This document shows positions 36,188-45,636 of a DNA stretch of 64,000 nt, piece by piece (positions within the stretch are counted from its first letter, which is position 1; each line of letters opens with the position of its first letter). A program made the position numbers and the translations under genes. The notes under the pieces were generated by a model. It saw nothing but the letters and a program-made list of their open reading frames with translations, did not search any database and was not told the origin of the DNA. The stretch comes from Streptomyces sp. GC420 (GTDB lineage: Bacteria > Actinomycetota > Actinomycetes > Streptomycetales > Streptomycetaceae), in contig NZ_JAAAXQ010000002.1 in NCBI RefSeq assembly GCF_009916105.1, forward strand, positions 1 to 64,000. Reading direction: 5' to 3'.

Positions 36188-37171
36188 GTGGACCTCAAGC
36201 AGCTCAAGGCGATCGTGGCCGTGGCGGAGGTGGGAAGCGTGACGCGGGCCGCGGAATGCCTGCACCTGGTGCAGCCCGCGGTCACCCGCCAGATCCGCAA
36301 CCTGGAACGGGAACTCGGCATCCCTCTCTTTGAGCGCACAAGCCAAGGCATGCGTCCCACCGAGGCTGGAGGGATCATGGTCGACCGCGCTCGGCGCGCG
36401 CTCAACGAGTTGGAGCGGGCCCGTGCAGAGGTTCAGCCGACCCCCGGGGTCGTGTCCGGCATCGTGACGGTCGGCCTGCTGGAAAGCACCAGCGATCTGC
36501 TGGCCGAGCCGCTCGTGACGGCCGTCGCCCGTAACCACCCCACCGTAGAACTGCGCCTGATGACCGCCTACTCGGGTCATCTGCAGCAGTGGCTCGACGC
36601 CGGGGATCTGGACCTCACCCTGCTGTACAACCTGGACAGCACGCCCTCGTTCAACGCCAGACCGCTGGTCCGAGAGCGCCTCTGGGCCGTAGCTCCCCCC
36701 TCAACCGGACTCCGAGCCGACCACCCGGTGTCGTTCGCGGAAGTGGCGAAGCACCCGCTGATCATGCCCGCCCCGGGCCACGCACTGCGAAGTCTCATCG
36801 ATGCGGAAGCGATCCGGGCGGAAGCCGACCTGTCCGTCGCGGTACAGACCAACTCGATGCGCGTACAGAAGCAGCTGGTCCTGGCGGAGCACGGATGGAC
36901 GATTCTGCCCGGCTCGGGCGTCGCCGAAAGTGTCGCGCGGGGCTCCGTGAGCGCCGCGCCGATCAGCGAACCCGACGTATGGCGATCGATCGTCCTTGTC
37001 GCACCGAGGTTCGTGCGCACACCACCCGCCGTGGAGGTGGTCGCTGGCGAGTTGGCCCGCCAGGCCGTCTCAGCGGTGGATCAGGGCAGGTGGCTCTCAG
37101 CGGAGTTCGGGACTGCAAATCGTTCGTTCGGTGTAACTCCCGATCAGGGAGGATGCACTGATGACCAGTGA
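36188..37171 (+). CDS. LysR-family regulator
   Basis: A 327-residue LysR-type protein beginning VDLKQLKAIVAVAEVGSVTR, with the winged helix AAECLHLVQPAVTRQIRNLE near residues 20-40 and a full ligand-binding domain. The GTG at 36188 is preferred to a start at 36143 because GAAAGGCGGGG precedes it and the upstream start would overlap the palindromic operator. It is divergent from the acd-etf operon. The last few residues read into the IS256 relic, so the C-terminus may have been altered by that insertion. Confidence 0.88.
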   Translation: MDLKQLKAIVAVAEVGSVTRAAECLHLVQPAVTRQIRNLERELGIPLFERTSQGMRPTEAGGIMVDRARRALNELERARAEVQPTPGVVSGIVTVGLLESTSDLLAEPLVTAVARNHPTVELRLMTAYSGHLQQWLDAGDLDLTLLYNLDSTPSFNARPLVRERLWAVAPPSTGLRADHPVSFAEVAKHPLIMPAPGHALRSLIDAEAIRAEADLSVAVQTNSMRVQKQLVLAEHGWTILPGSGVAESVARGSVSAAPISEPDVWRSIVLVAPRFVRTPPAVEVVAGELARQAVSAVDQGRWLSAEFGTANRSFGVTPDQGGCTDDQ

Positions 37172-37475
37172 GAACGTGACCGAGGCTGAGACCGCCGAGC
37201 AGTCCGAAGCGAATCCGTCGAAGGCGGTGGACGACCGGCCGGCCGATGAGCTGGTCTCCCGCGCCCAGGACGAGGGCCTTCAGCTGACCGGCGAGGGCGG
37301 GCTGCTGCACAGATGACCAAGCGGCTGCTGCAGTCCGCCCTGGAGGGCAAGATCACCGACCATCTCGGGCCATGACAAGCACGACCCGGCCGGGAAGAAC
37401 GGCGGCAACTTCCGCAACGGCACCCGTGCGATGACCGTTCTGACGGAGGCCGGGCCGGTGGAGAGCAGGCTTCAC
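37161..37475 (+). pseudogene. IS256-family transposase relic
   Basis: Across shifting frames this reads MTSENVTEAETAEQSEAN, AQDEGLQLTGEGGLL, MTKRLLQSALEGKITDHLG, HDKHDPAGKNGGNFRNGTRA and MTVLTEAGPVESR. This is the N-terminal region of IS256-type (mutator) transposases (LTGEGGLL...ITDHLGYDKHDPAGRNGGN). It is cut off after about 100 residues of the usual 410, with at least two frameshifts. It overlaps the LysR stop. The 150 bp to 37625 hold nothing I recognise. Confidence 0.8.
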
Positions 37476-37625
37476 CCTGCTTCGTCACCGAATTCCCCTC
37501 GGATAGCGTCACCCTCCGCTACCGTCGCGTGTGAGACGGGGCCGTTCGGTTGGCAGTCCCGTGCACTTCGGCATGTGGATCTCCACGGTCGTCGGAGAAC
37601 CTGATGCCAACGCTGGTCGTCGGTT

Positions 37626-39995
37626 TCAGGCCCGGGCAGGGAGGGGCTGTTCGGCCCAGATGGTCTTGCCCTGTCGGGCGTGACGGGTACCCCATCGCTG
37701 TGTGAGCTGGGCGACCAGCAGAAGGCCGCGGCCGTTCTCGTCGAAGGTCCGGGCCCGCCGCATGTGAGGCGTCGTACTGCTGGCGTCGGTCACCTCGCAT
37801 ATCAGGGTGCGGTTACGTATGAGCCTCAGCCTGATGGGCGGCCGACCGTGGCGGATGGCGTTGGTGACGAGCTCGCTGACCACAAGTTCGGTGACGTAGG
37901 TTTCCTCATCCAGTCCCCATTTCCCCAACTGGGTGGATGCCCATGCCCGAGTCCGAGCGACGGCGGCGGGGTCGGCGGGGATGTCCAAGGCCGCAACCTG
38001 GGACGGGTCCAAGGCGAAGGTGCGTACCAGTAGCAGCGCGGCGTCATCGTCGGCGCGGGTGGGAAGCAGCGCCTGCAGCACGGTGTCGCCGATGGCGTCC
38101 AGTGACCCAGTGGCCCGGACCAGTGCGTGGCACAGCAGGTCGACGCCCTCATCGAAGTCGCGGTCACGGGTCGTGACCAGTCCATCCGTGTACAGAGCCA
38201 ACAAGCTGCCCTGAGGCAGACTGACCACAGCGGTCTCGAAGGGCAGGCCACCCAGGCCGAGCGGCGGGCCGACGGGCATCTCGACCAGGCCGACGTCGCC
38301 GTCGGGCGTGACCAGGGCAGGCTGCGGGTGGCCGGCGCTGGCGAAGGCGCAGCGACGGGAGACGGGGTCGTAGACCGCATACAGGCAGGTTGCGCCGATG
38401 TCTCCACCGCGTTCAGAGGCGGCCTCGACGGACAGGCGTATGACCAGGTCATCCAGGTGAGTGAGCAATTCGTCCGGGGGAAGGTCGAGGTCAGCGAGAG
38501 TATGCACCGCAGTGCGCAGCCGGCCCATGGTGGCCGCGGCTTGGATGCCGTGGCCGACGACGTCCCCCACCACGAGGGCGACCCTTGTGCCGGACAGCGG
38601 GATGACATCGAACCAGTCGCCACCGACGTCGGTCCCGGAGCCGGCCGGCAGGTAACGGGACGCGGTCTCCAGGCCCCCTTCGTCGGGGAGTGTCTGCGGC
38701 AGCAGGCTCTGCTGCAGGGCCTCGGCGGTGATGCGCTCACGGGTGTAGCGGCGGGCATTGTCGATGCATACGGCTGCCCGCGCGGTGATCTCCTCGGCCA
38801 GCATCAGGTCGTCCCCTTCGAAGGGCTCCGGCCGCTGGTTACGAAAGAACAGAGCGACACCGAGCGTGGCACTCCGTGCCCGGATCGGTACGGTCATGGA
38901 CGAATGGAAACCGTGCTTGCGCATCCAGTCGGCCTGGGCGGAGCCCCACTGGCCGAGGGCGGCATCGGTCAGCGCATGGATGGCCGACCGACCCGTGGCC
39001 AGACACTCGGCCGGAGGGGAGGAAACCGGGTGGACGACCTCCAGCGCCGCCGACCCGGCCTCGGGGCGGCCCTCGAAGGCGCACTGCCAGGCGGCGTGGC
39101 GCAGGGCGATCGGGCTGGATTGCCTACCGGCGGGCGGCTCCTCACCCTGGTCGAGGGAGGCGAACAACTCGACGGATACGTAGTCCGCGAGCCGAGGGAC
39201 AGCCACGCCGGTCAGTTCCTGCGCGGTGCGTGTGATGTCCAGGGCGCTTCCGATTCGGGTACTGGCCTCATTGAGCAGCAGCAACCGCTGACGAGCCTGG
39301 TACTGCTCGGTCGTGTCCCGTGCCTCGAACCCCACACCCATCGGTTGGCCGGCCGGGTCCCTCAGCAATGCCAGAGAGACCGACCAGGCGTGCTCATACG
39401 CCTCTCCCGGAACGCGCAGAAAGTACTCCAGGTGCTCCTGCCTCTCACCGGTCTCCAGCACCCGGCGCATAACCCGCTCGGCCTCCTCGAGACCCGGATC
39501 CGGAACGATCTCTGGTAGCCGCAGTCCGCGCATCTGGGCCGTCGTGAGGGCGACTGCTTGCTCCGTGTCGGCGTTCGCCCGCTCCAGCCGCAGATCCGTG
39601 TCGAAGAGTGCCAGGATGCTCGGGGCCTGGACGAACCCCTGCTCCACCATCGCCTCAGCCAGGGGTGCCTGCGACTTGCCTGCGCCGGGGGAAACCAACA
39701 GCCACTCCGACGCTTTCCCGCGGTCTGCCGTCCGCCGAAGAACCTGCACGCTCAGATCCATGCAGCGGCCGTTCCGGTGCCGTACTGCCACACGTCCGCG
39801 CCAGCTGTTCTGGTAGCCCAGGGATCCCTTCACCTGCTCGATGACACGCTCGGCGAGCAGCAGGGCTGCCGCGTCCCGTCCGATGATCTCCTCAGCCCGG
39901 TAGCCGAGCAGTTGCCGTGCCCCTTCACTCCACCCAGTCACGATCCCCTGGGCATCGAGGGTGGCCGTGGCGGGGTGGGGGAGGCGGATGGCCAT
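37626..39995 (-). CDS. PAS/GAF SpoIIE-type phosphatase with anti-sigma-like ATPase domain
   Basis: A 789-residue multidomain signalling protein. Two PAS-like domains cover roughly residues 5-115 and 145-265, a GAF domain about 280-450, a PP2C/SpoIIE phosphatase about 470-690 (DVGGDWFDVIPL, VGDVVGHGIQAAATMGRLR, ALYTDGLVTTRDRDFDEGVD) and a C-terminal HATPase_c domain of the RsbW/SpoIIAB kind (ELVVSELVTNAIRHG, ENGRGLLLVAQL). Such proteins are numerous in Streptomyces and act in stress or developmental sigma-factor partner switching. The ATG at 39995 is preferred; a GTG 60 bases upstream has a poor spacing. Confidence 0.88.
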   Translation of the reverse strand: MAIRLPHPATATLDAQGIVTGWSEGARQLLGYRAEEIIGRDAAALLLAERVIEQVKGSLGYQNSWRGRVAVRHRNGRCMDLSVQVLRRTADRGKASEWLLVSPGAGKSQAPLAEAMVEQGFVQAPSILALFDTDLRLERANADTEQAVALTTAQMRGLRLPEIVPDPGLEEAERVMRRVLETGERQEHLEYFLRVPGEAYEHAWSVSLALLRDPAGQPMGVGFEARDTTEQYQARQRLLLLNEASTRIGSALDITRTAQELTGVAVPRLADYVSVELFASLDQGEEPPAGRQSSPIALRHAAWQCAFEGRPEAGSAALEVVHPVSSPPAECLATGRSAIHALTDAALGQWGSAQADWMRKHGFHSSMTVPIRARSATLGVALFFRNQRPEPFEGDDLMLAEEITARAAVCIDNARRYTRERITAEALQQSLLPQTLPDEGGLETASRYLPAGSGTDVGGDWFDVIPLSGTRVALVVGDVVGHGIQAAATMGRLRTAVHTLADLDLPPDELLTHLDDLVIRLSVEAASERGGDIGATCLYAVYDPVSRRCAFASAGHPQPALVTPDGDVGLVEMPVGPPLGLGGLPFETAVVSLPQGSLLALYTDGLVTTRDRDFDEGVDLLCHALVRATGSLDAIGDTVLQALLPTRADDDAALLLVRTFALDPSQVAALDIPADPAAVARTRAWASTQLGKWGLDEETYVTELVVSELVTNAIRHGRPPIRLRLIRNRTLICEVTDASSTTPHMRRARTFDENGRGLLLVAQLTQRWGTRHARQGKTIWAEQPLPARA

Positions 39996-40316
39996 CAAGA
40001 GCCATCCTGGTGGTTTCCGGGAGTAGCGCTGTGATGCGCCATCGCGCACCTCCTCTTGCCGACCCCTGGCGGTGTGGCACATGGTCACAGGTCGTGTGGA
40101 CGACGCAATCCCCGGGCCCGGCGTCACGCAATTCCCCAGGCCCTGTCCTGGTTCATGTCTACTTGATGGAGGGCCTATTTGTCTTGTCGGGGCCGCCTCC
40201 TCCCTGAGTTCCGCGGTTGGTGGGCGCGCGGATGTGTCGAAAACGGCGGTTGATCTGCGGAAACGTCGAGAGATCGGCTGCGGAGGCGTGTGCCCACGCG
40301 GTCGCGTTGCGGCTGC
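39996..40316. other. 321-bp gap without gene
   Basis: This is the upstream region of the SpoIIE-type gene and the 3' flank of the degenerate IS1634-like element. No coding sequence is credible. The promoter of the phosphatase gene is expected between 40000 and 40130. IS ends were not recognised. Confidence 0.4.
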
Positions 40317-42059
40317 TCAGGCGGGGTCTGCGGCGGTGATCCGGGGCGGCGGCTTGATGCCGCAGTCGGGGTAGGGGGTGGCCTGCTCGCTGTTCAGCGG
40401 GGTGGTCTGGGTGATCTGTCCGGCGTCGCCGGCGAGGGTGAACTCGTGGACGCGGCCGAGCTGGGTGCTGATCCGGTTCCGGGTCTGGCCGGTGCGGCGT
40501 TCGGCGACGCGGATCAGCAGCGGGGGAGCCAGCACGGCAGTACGTAGGCGCGGATGCGGTGTTCGAGGCGGTGGAAGACCAGTCGTAGTTCCAGCACCGT
40601 TTTCAGATCGTAGAATCCGCGCTCGGCTTCCAGGAGCGCCTTGTAGCCGACCGCGATATCCTCGGTACTCAGGTGCGGGTCGGAGCTGGTCAGCAGGTAC
40701 TTGCCGTCCAGCCGTTCCTCCGCCTTGATCTTGGTGCGGTCGATGGCCAGCCGTCCGTTCTTCGATGTCCTCAACCACCGCTTCAGGGTGGGGTGTTCGA
40801 TCAACGCGCATTCGGCGCGCATGTGGGCGGCCGCGGCCCGCTCTCGCGTTTCCGGTGGTGGCGCGCTTGGCATCGCGCTCGCGCTGGGACCGGATCCGCT
40901 CGAGTTCAGCCTCGATCCGCTTGATGGCCTCGTCGCGGTGGTGGCGGTCGCGCTCTTCCTGGGCGGGGTTGTGGCAGATGACGAAGCGCCGTCTCGGGGC
41001 ATGGTCGAGCTTGACCTCCTTGACACGCAGGTTGCCGCGGATCTGCTGGTAGCGGCCCTGCCGGGCGAGTACGGCCTCGACCAGGTCACCGCCGGTACGC
41101 ATGTGCATCTCGGCGATGTAGTGGCCACCGGCACGGGTGAGGCAGGCCAGGTTGTCCGCGGAGGAGAAACGGCGGTCGACCACGGTGATCACGAGGTCGA
41201 GCCTCCAGTCGCGAATGTCGTCCTTGGCCCGCGGCAGGATCGCCTGGTCGCTGGTCCCGTCGGCCATACCCAGCACCGGACCGGGACACCCTCCTTGGTG
41301 ACGGCCAGCCCGATGGTGATCTGCGGCAGGTCGTCGCGGTGATCCTTGCTCTTGCCATACGTGCTGTGAGCGATCACGTCAATTTTGTGATCGCTCACAC
41401 GTGCGGAACGGCGCCTCGCCCGCGTCGGGCTCGTCGCGTTCGAAGTAGGTGTTCATGGTATGGAAGAACAGCAGGTCGACCTCGAGGTTGAGGAGGTTGG
41501 CGACCGCGAAGAACACCGCTTCTTGCACTTCCGCCTGGGCGTCGGCCTCCACCGGCAGGTCCATGGCTCGGTATGCCTGGTCCTCGTCTATCGCCTCCAG
41601 ACCGGGTATCACCGCGTCACGGCCGGCCCACTCGGCCGCCGACAGCTTCGAGGCCGGTGCGATGGCACGGTTGGCGACCAGCGTGAACAGCACCCGCTCG
41701 ACGTCGGTACGGAACCGGCGCATGCTGAGGATCTTCTTCAGCGCTTGGTCGATCTCCAACTGCCGCCACAGGCCCTGAGAAGCCAGACCGCTCCCAGCGG
41801 GCGCGAGCCGGTCACCTCCGGCAGCCGGTGTGGTCGCGTCAGCGCCGTCCTCGCCGAGGTAGCGGTTGGCCGAGGCGACCAGACGACGCAAACCGTCGGT
41901 GTCCGGGTGGTCCTCGCGGCCGAAGTTGTGCACCATATCGGCCCGCGTAGTGCCGTTGACCCGCCGCTTGTACGCGAGTTGGACACAGCGGACCGTCGTG
42001 CCGCTCTTGTTCTCCCGCCGAGTGGTCCGCAGGTACATGCCCAGAGCGTCAACGGTCAT
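40317..42059 (-). pseudogene. IS1634-like transposase, degenerate
   Basis: Minus-strand pieces in changing frames form one transposase. The N-terminal part from an ATG at 42059 reads MYLRTTRRENKSGTTVRCVQ and HNFGREDHPDTDGLRRLVAS to about 41385. A second piece, KIDVIAHSTYGKSKDHRDDL and PQITIGLAVTKEGVPVRCWV, runs to about 41280. Then come DQAILPRAKDDIRDW and SSADNLACL, and a C-terminal frame with TKIKAEERLDGKYLLTSSD and TEDIAVGYKALLEAERGFYD before a last shift. The product would have about 560-580 residues, matching IS1634-type DDE transposases, but at least three frameshifts inactivate it. A related relic lies at 12.6 kb. Confidence 0.8.
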
Positions 42060-42230
42060 AGCAGGAAGATCAATATGCCACGGAAGAGACGTGTGCCCAC
42101 ACCTTTCACGGGTCGCGCGTACCCGCAAAACGGTGACCTGCGCAGACACTGCTCAACGCACCCGTTATATGCCTACGAACTGCGGAACTCAGGGTCTACG
42201 CAGGCCCGAGACTCACCCCCGCCACAGTAA

Positions 42231-42267
42231 CTGATAGTCTACTATCGCATCGATAGCGAGCTATCAG
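42231..42267. promoter_or_regulatory. Nested double dyad upstream of patatin-plsC-tetR operon
   Basis: An outer pair CTGATAG (42231-42237) and CTATCAG (42261-42267) encloses an inner pair CTATCG (42242-42247) and CGATAG (42251-42256) around CAT. The four arms repeat the element CTATCR in alternating orientation. It ends 60 bp before the patatin start. It suits cooperative binding of two TetR dimers, and the obvious candidate is the TetR encoded last in the operon, now split by the composite transposon. A cruciform or RNA hairpin role is also possible. Confidence 0.65.
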
Positions 42268-42326
42268 TTTGCCGTCGAGTCGGCGAGCGGAGAAGCGCTC
42301 GCATGAGGATGAGGGGAGGGCATTCC

Positions 42327-43148
42327 GTGGACGCATCCCGTACGGAGACGATCGAAGCTGCGAGTCCAAGACCAGGAGCCTCCGAGGTCTGGGGCCTCGC
42401 GCTCTCGAGTGGGGCGGCACGAGGAGCTGCTCATGCCGGCGCTCTGCTGGCGTTGGCTGAGTACGGGGTCGACACCGAGATCGTCGTGGGGACGAGCGTG
42501 GGGGCGCTCATAGGCGGTGCGTGGTCAGCGGGGCTGTCAGCGGCGAAGATCGCCGAGCGTATCGAAGCCGTGACCTGGTCGGACTTCGGGAGCCTCCGAC
42601 CGAGCCGGCGGATCGCACTGATTGAGACGACCGCTCTGAGGGCAAACTTGCACTGGATCTTCCAGCGCCGTCACGTCGAGGACCTTCCACGCCGCTTCGC
42701 GGCCGTGGCGACCGATGTGCGCACCCGCCGGGCAGTCCTGCTGGACCGGGGCTCCGCCGCCACGGCGGTCGAGGCGTCGGTCGCAGTCCCCGGCATGTTC
42801 CCTCCGGTGCGCGTCGGCGACAGGGTACTTGTCGACGGTGCGCTGAACTCGCAGCTGCCTGTCTGGGCCGCGCGCCGACTCGGCGCCACGCGGACGATCG
42901 GTGTCCGGCTGCGGGTACCGACCTCTCGGAGCGGCCGCTCGGCCCTTCAGCGAGCGGTTCTTCCGCCGGCGGAGATCATACAGCCGGATATCGAGATCGT
43001 CATCGACACCGACGGGCATTCCTCCTGGTCCTCACGGGATGTGCCCCGGCTCATGGCCCTCGGGTACGACGCGGCCTCTCGCCAACTACACGCGTGCGCC
43101 CAGGAGATGGACCTCACGTCGATGCGGGTCGCCGGTGTCCGGCGCTGA
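42327..43148 (+). CDS. Patatin-like phospholipase (RssA type)
   Basis: A 273-residue patatin-family hydrolase: the oxyanion segment [14 protein letters not shown], the nucleophile in VGTSVGALIGG (Ser57) and the catalytic Asp in VDGALNSQLP. It should hydrolyse acyl esters of lipids using a Ser-Asp dyad. The GTG at 42327 follows AGGGGAGGG. The stop overlaps the plsC start by 14 bases. Together with the acyltransferase it suggests membrane lipid remodelling, for example as a response to hydrophobic or solvent stress. Confidence 0.88.
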   Translation: MDASRTETIEAASPRPGASEVWGLALSSGAARGAAHAGALLALAEYGVDTEIVVGTSVGALIGGAWSAGLSAAKIAERIEAVTWSDFGSLRPSRRIALIETTALRANLHWIFQRRHVEDLPRRFAAVATDVRTRRAVLLDRGSAATAVEASVAVPGMFPPVRVGDRVLVDGALNSQLPVWAARRLGATRTIGVRLRVPTSRSGRSALQRAVLPPAEIIQPDIEIVIDTDGHSSWSSRDVPRLMALGYDAASRQLHACAQEMDLTSMRVAGVRR

Positions 43149-43851
43149 GACGGGGTTCCCGGAGGCGCGGCGTCCTCACGGAGGATCGCGGCGCGACGTC
43201 GACCCGCTCGAGTGTCTTGCCGCCCGGGTGCTGCGACGCGGCGCCGGTGCCCTGATCGCGCTTGGTGTGCGAGGAGTCGCCCGGCTGGAGACTTCCGGGC
43301 TCGAGGAGTGCGGTGATCTGGGGAAGGGCCCTGTGATCGTCATCAATCACCGCAGCTTCTTCGACCCGCTGGTGGTCGTGACGCTGTGCCGCAGGTACGG
43401 TGTCTGGCCGTACACGCTTGCCCGGGAGGACTTCTTCGACAAGCCCCTGAGTCGTACGGTCCTTCGTGTACTCCGGGCGATCCCCGCCCTTCGAGGGCGC
43501 TCGGCCCTGGGCGGACTGCGCCGAGCAGAGCGTCTGCTCGCACAGGGCCAGGTCGTGGTGATCGCTGCGGAAGGGCGTATCGTCCCCGATCACGAGCGTC
43601 CCGACGGCATCGGCGAGCTTCGTGGTGGGGCTGCCTGGCTCGCGTACCGCACCTCCGAGATGGTGGTGCTCACCCTGACCGGAACGGACGACGTGTGGCC
43701 GGTCGAGCGCACGCTGCCGCGGTGGAAAACGCTGGACCGGCCGATCGTCACCGTTCGCGCACGCCGAGTCCCCCTCGATCCGGGCCTGCGCGGCCGCTCG
43801 ATCACCACTGTCATCCGCGCGACGATGTCCGAACTCATCGACGACGCCTGA
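43135..43851 (+). CDS. 1-acyl-sn-glycerol-3-phosphate acyltransferase-like (PlsC family)
   Basis: A 238-residue acyltransferase with NHRSFFDP (the HX4D motif, His72/Asp77), LAREDFF, and AAEGRIVPDH (replacing the common EGTR motif). A hydrophobic stretch ALIALGV near residue 40 may anchor it to the membrane. The GTG at 43135 lies inside the patatin gene end, indicating coupled translation. It would acylate lysophospholipids. The tetR gene follows after about 150 bp. Confidence 0.85.
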   Translation: MSGAETGFPEARRPHGGSRRDVDPLECLAARVLRRGAGALIALGVRGVARLETSGLEECGDLGKGPVIVINHRSFFDPLVVVTLCRRYGVWPYTLAREDFFDKPLSRTVLRVLRAIPALRGRSALGGLRRAERLLAQGQVVVIAAEGRIVPDHERPDGIGELRGGAAWLAYRTSEMVVLTLTGTDDVWPVERTLPRWKTLDRPIVTVRARRVPLDPGLRGRSITTVIRATMSELIDDA

Positions 43852-44003
43852 TCCGTGCCGGCCGTGCCGCGCACGTGTGGCAGAGCGCGACGGCGCTCGG
43901 CGCACCCCTTGGCATCCAGCGCCACGAAGCCTCGCGCCGCCACGCGATAGTCTGACCCCAGGCCACAAGTGGTGCCCGGGGGACGCGTGGAAGGACGGTG
44001 CAC

Positions 44004-44175
44004 GTGGACGCTCGGACAATGCGCGCCGACGCGGTCACCAGTGTCGGGAGGATCCTTGAGGCCGCACGTCGGGTCTTTGCGACAGGCGCGGGGGCAGGCC
44101 CGCTCACCAGGATCGCCCAGGAGGCCGGCGTGGGCATCGCCACGCTCTACCGGCATTTCCCGAACCGGCAGTCCC
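44004..44175 (+). pseudogene. TetR-family regulator, 5' part, split by composite transposon
   Basis: The N-terminal DNA-binding domain reads RILEAARRVFATGAGAGPLT, RIAQEAGVGIATLYRHFPNR, then QS, where the transposon begins. The GTG at 44004 follows GGAAGGACG; a GTG at 43998 is possible. Joining this part to the sequence after the second TCCC at 62962 continues without a stop as QSLAKAVAKAVYERIF through to the stop at 63366, giving a TetR protein of about 190 residues. In its present state the frame runs into the IS and ends at 44228, so only a DNA-binding domain plus a short tail could be made. Confidence 0.92.
44172..44175. repeat. Target-site duplication, left copy (TCCC)
   Basis: TCCC lies directly before the left terminal repeat of IS copy 1. 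The same four bases follow the right terminal repeat of IS copy 2 at 62962-62965. The inner flanks of the two IS copies (TCAC after copy 1, GGTC before copy 2) do not match, so the duplication belongs to the whole composite element. Confidence 0.85.
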
Positions 44176-44311
44176 TCTCGACTTTCGTCGTTCTGACCAA
44201 CTGTCAGGTAGGTAGCTCGCACGGGTGACCTGTGGCCATCGGCCCGGCCGGGAGGCAGACGCCAAGGAAGCATCGGCGGTGCTTATGTCGCCTGCTGTGA
44301 GGGACCCGCCG

Positions 44312-45511
44312 ATGCTTCCGGATCCGACCGTACCCGCATCTCTGCTCGCTGTGCTGGGCGCTTTGCGCGGCAGTTTCACCTCGCCGACCTTCTCCACGTT
44401 CGCCGCGCTGGTCACTGGGTTGATCGCGAACACCGGTCGGGGCACGGTCACCGGGATACTGCTGGGCGCGAACTTGACGCGTCACTGGTCCCATGACCGG
44501 GCCCACTCCTTCTTCGCCCGCGCCCGCTGGGAGCCGCAGACGCTGGGCGCGTCGCTGTCCCACCTTGTGGTGCGCTCTGTGGTACCCGACGGCACCCCGC
44601 TGACGGTGGCGGTGGACGACACGCTGTTCAAACGGCGTGGGAAGAAGGTCTTCGGCGCCGCCTGGCAGCACGACGGCTCCGCCGCCGGCCGCGACGGGAT
44701 CGGCTACGGCACCTGCTTCGTCGTCCTCGGCCTGATCGTGGACCTGCCGTGCCTGCCCCGTCCGGTGTGCCTGCCGGAGGCCGCCCGGCTGCACCGCCCG
44801 AAAGGCGAGCAGACCAAGGTCGAACTGGCCGCTTCCATGATCCGATTCCTGGCCGCCTGCCACTGGAGCCGACGTATCGATGTGGTCGCGGATGCCGCCT
44901 ACCACGGCAAGGCGCTGCGTGACCTGCCCGTATCTGTCACCTTCACCACCCGACTGCCGTCCCACGCGGTGCTCTACCGCCATGCCCCACCGCCGACCGG
45001 ACGGCGCGGTAGGCCCCGCCTGAAAGGCGACAGGCTCGGCACTCCGGCCGAGCTGGCCGCCACGCTGGCGTTCACCCCGCAGGCCGTGACCCGCTATGGC
45101 CGCACCGAGACCGTGTTCACCGCCGAGACCACCTGCCTGTGGTACGGCTCCTTCCACACCCAAACGGTGAAGGTGTTGCTGCTCCGCGAGGATGCCATCG
45201 ACACCGGCTACGACCTGGCGTTGATCTCCACCGACCTGACCGCGTCGGCCGGGCAACTGGTGACCCGGTATGCCGCGCGATGGTCGATCGAGGTGACCTT
45301 CGGCGAAGCCCGCAGCATCCTCGGCGTCGGCCAGGCCCACCACCGGACCCGGCGCGCGGTCCAGCGAGGGGTTCCGTTCGGCCTGTACTGCTACACAATC
45401 ACCGTGGTCTGGTACGCGCTGCACGGCCACCACCCCCAGGACGCGGCCGAGCACCGGGCACGGGCCCCGTGGTACCTCACCAAGACGCACCCTGATGGCG
45501 CTCCGACATGA
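44312..45511 (+). CDS. IS701-family DDE transposase, copy 1
   Basis: A transposase of 399 residues from the ATG at 44312 (GAGGGA 9 bases upstream; the frame is open further to 44225). The DDE residues are probably Asp102 or Asp103 in VAVDDTLFKRRGKKVFG, Asp194 in VVADAAYHGK and a Glu in SIEVTFGEARSILGVGQ. The KKVFGAAWQHD and RTRRAVQR segments are IS701 hallmarks. It acts on the terminal repeats of either IS copy, so it can move the whole composite element. The sequence is identical to copy 2. Confidence 0.92.
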   Translation: MLPDPTVPASLLAVLGALRGSFTSPTFSTFAALVTGLIANTGRGTVTGILLGANLTRHWSHDRAHSFFARARWEPQTLGASLSHLVVRSVVPDGTPLTVAVDDTLFKRRGKKVFGAAWQHDGSAAGRDGIGYGTCFVVLGLIVDLPCLPRPVCLPEAARLHRPKGEQTKVELAASMIRFLAACHWSRRIDVVADAAYHGKALRDLPVSVTFTTRLPSHAVLYRHAPPPTGRRGRPRLKGDRLGTPAELAATLAFTPQAVTRYGRTETVFTAETTCLWYGSFHTQTVKVLLLREDAIDTGYDLALISTDLTASAGQLVTRYAARWSIEVTFGEARSILGVGQAHHRTRRAVQRGVPFGLYCYTITVVWYALHGHHPQDAAEHRARAPWYLTKTHPDGAPT

Positions 45512-45636
45512 CCGCCAAGCTCCGCCGAACGATCATCGCGGCCCGATTTATGCCCATCGACGCCGGTCAGCCCACAGATACCGAAATCCGCGCCGTGCAA
45601 GAGGCATGGGCCGCAGCCAGCACAAACCTGGCATGA
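45508..45636 (+). CDS. Small ORF downstream of transposase, copy 1
   Basis: A 42-residue ORF whose ATG shares ATGA with the transposase stop; it reads MTAKLRRTIIAARFMPIDAG and ends just before the right terminal repeat. The overlap suggests coupled translation, or a C-terminal extension by frameshifting. Its function is unknown and it may be non-coding. Confidence 0.45.
   Translation: MTAKLRRTIIAARFMPIDAGQPTDTEIRAVQEAWAAASTNLA

Noticed and set aside
44204-45490. Minus-strand 428-codon frame inside each IS
   Set aside because: It is antisense to the DDE transposase, which has the catalytic residues; IS701-type elements encode one transposase.
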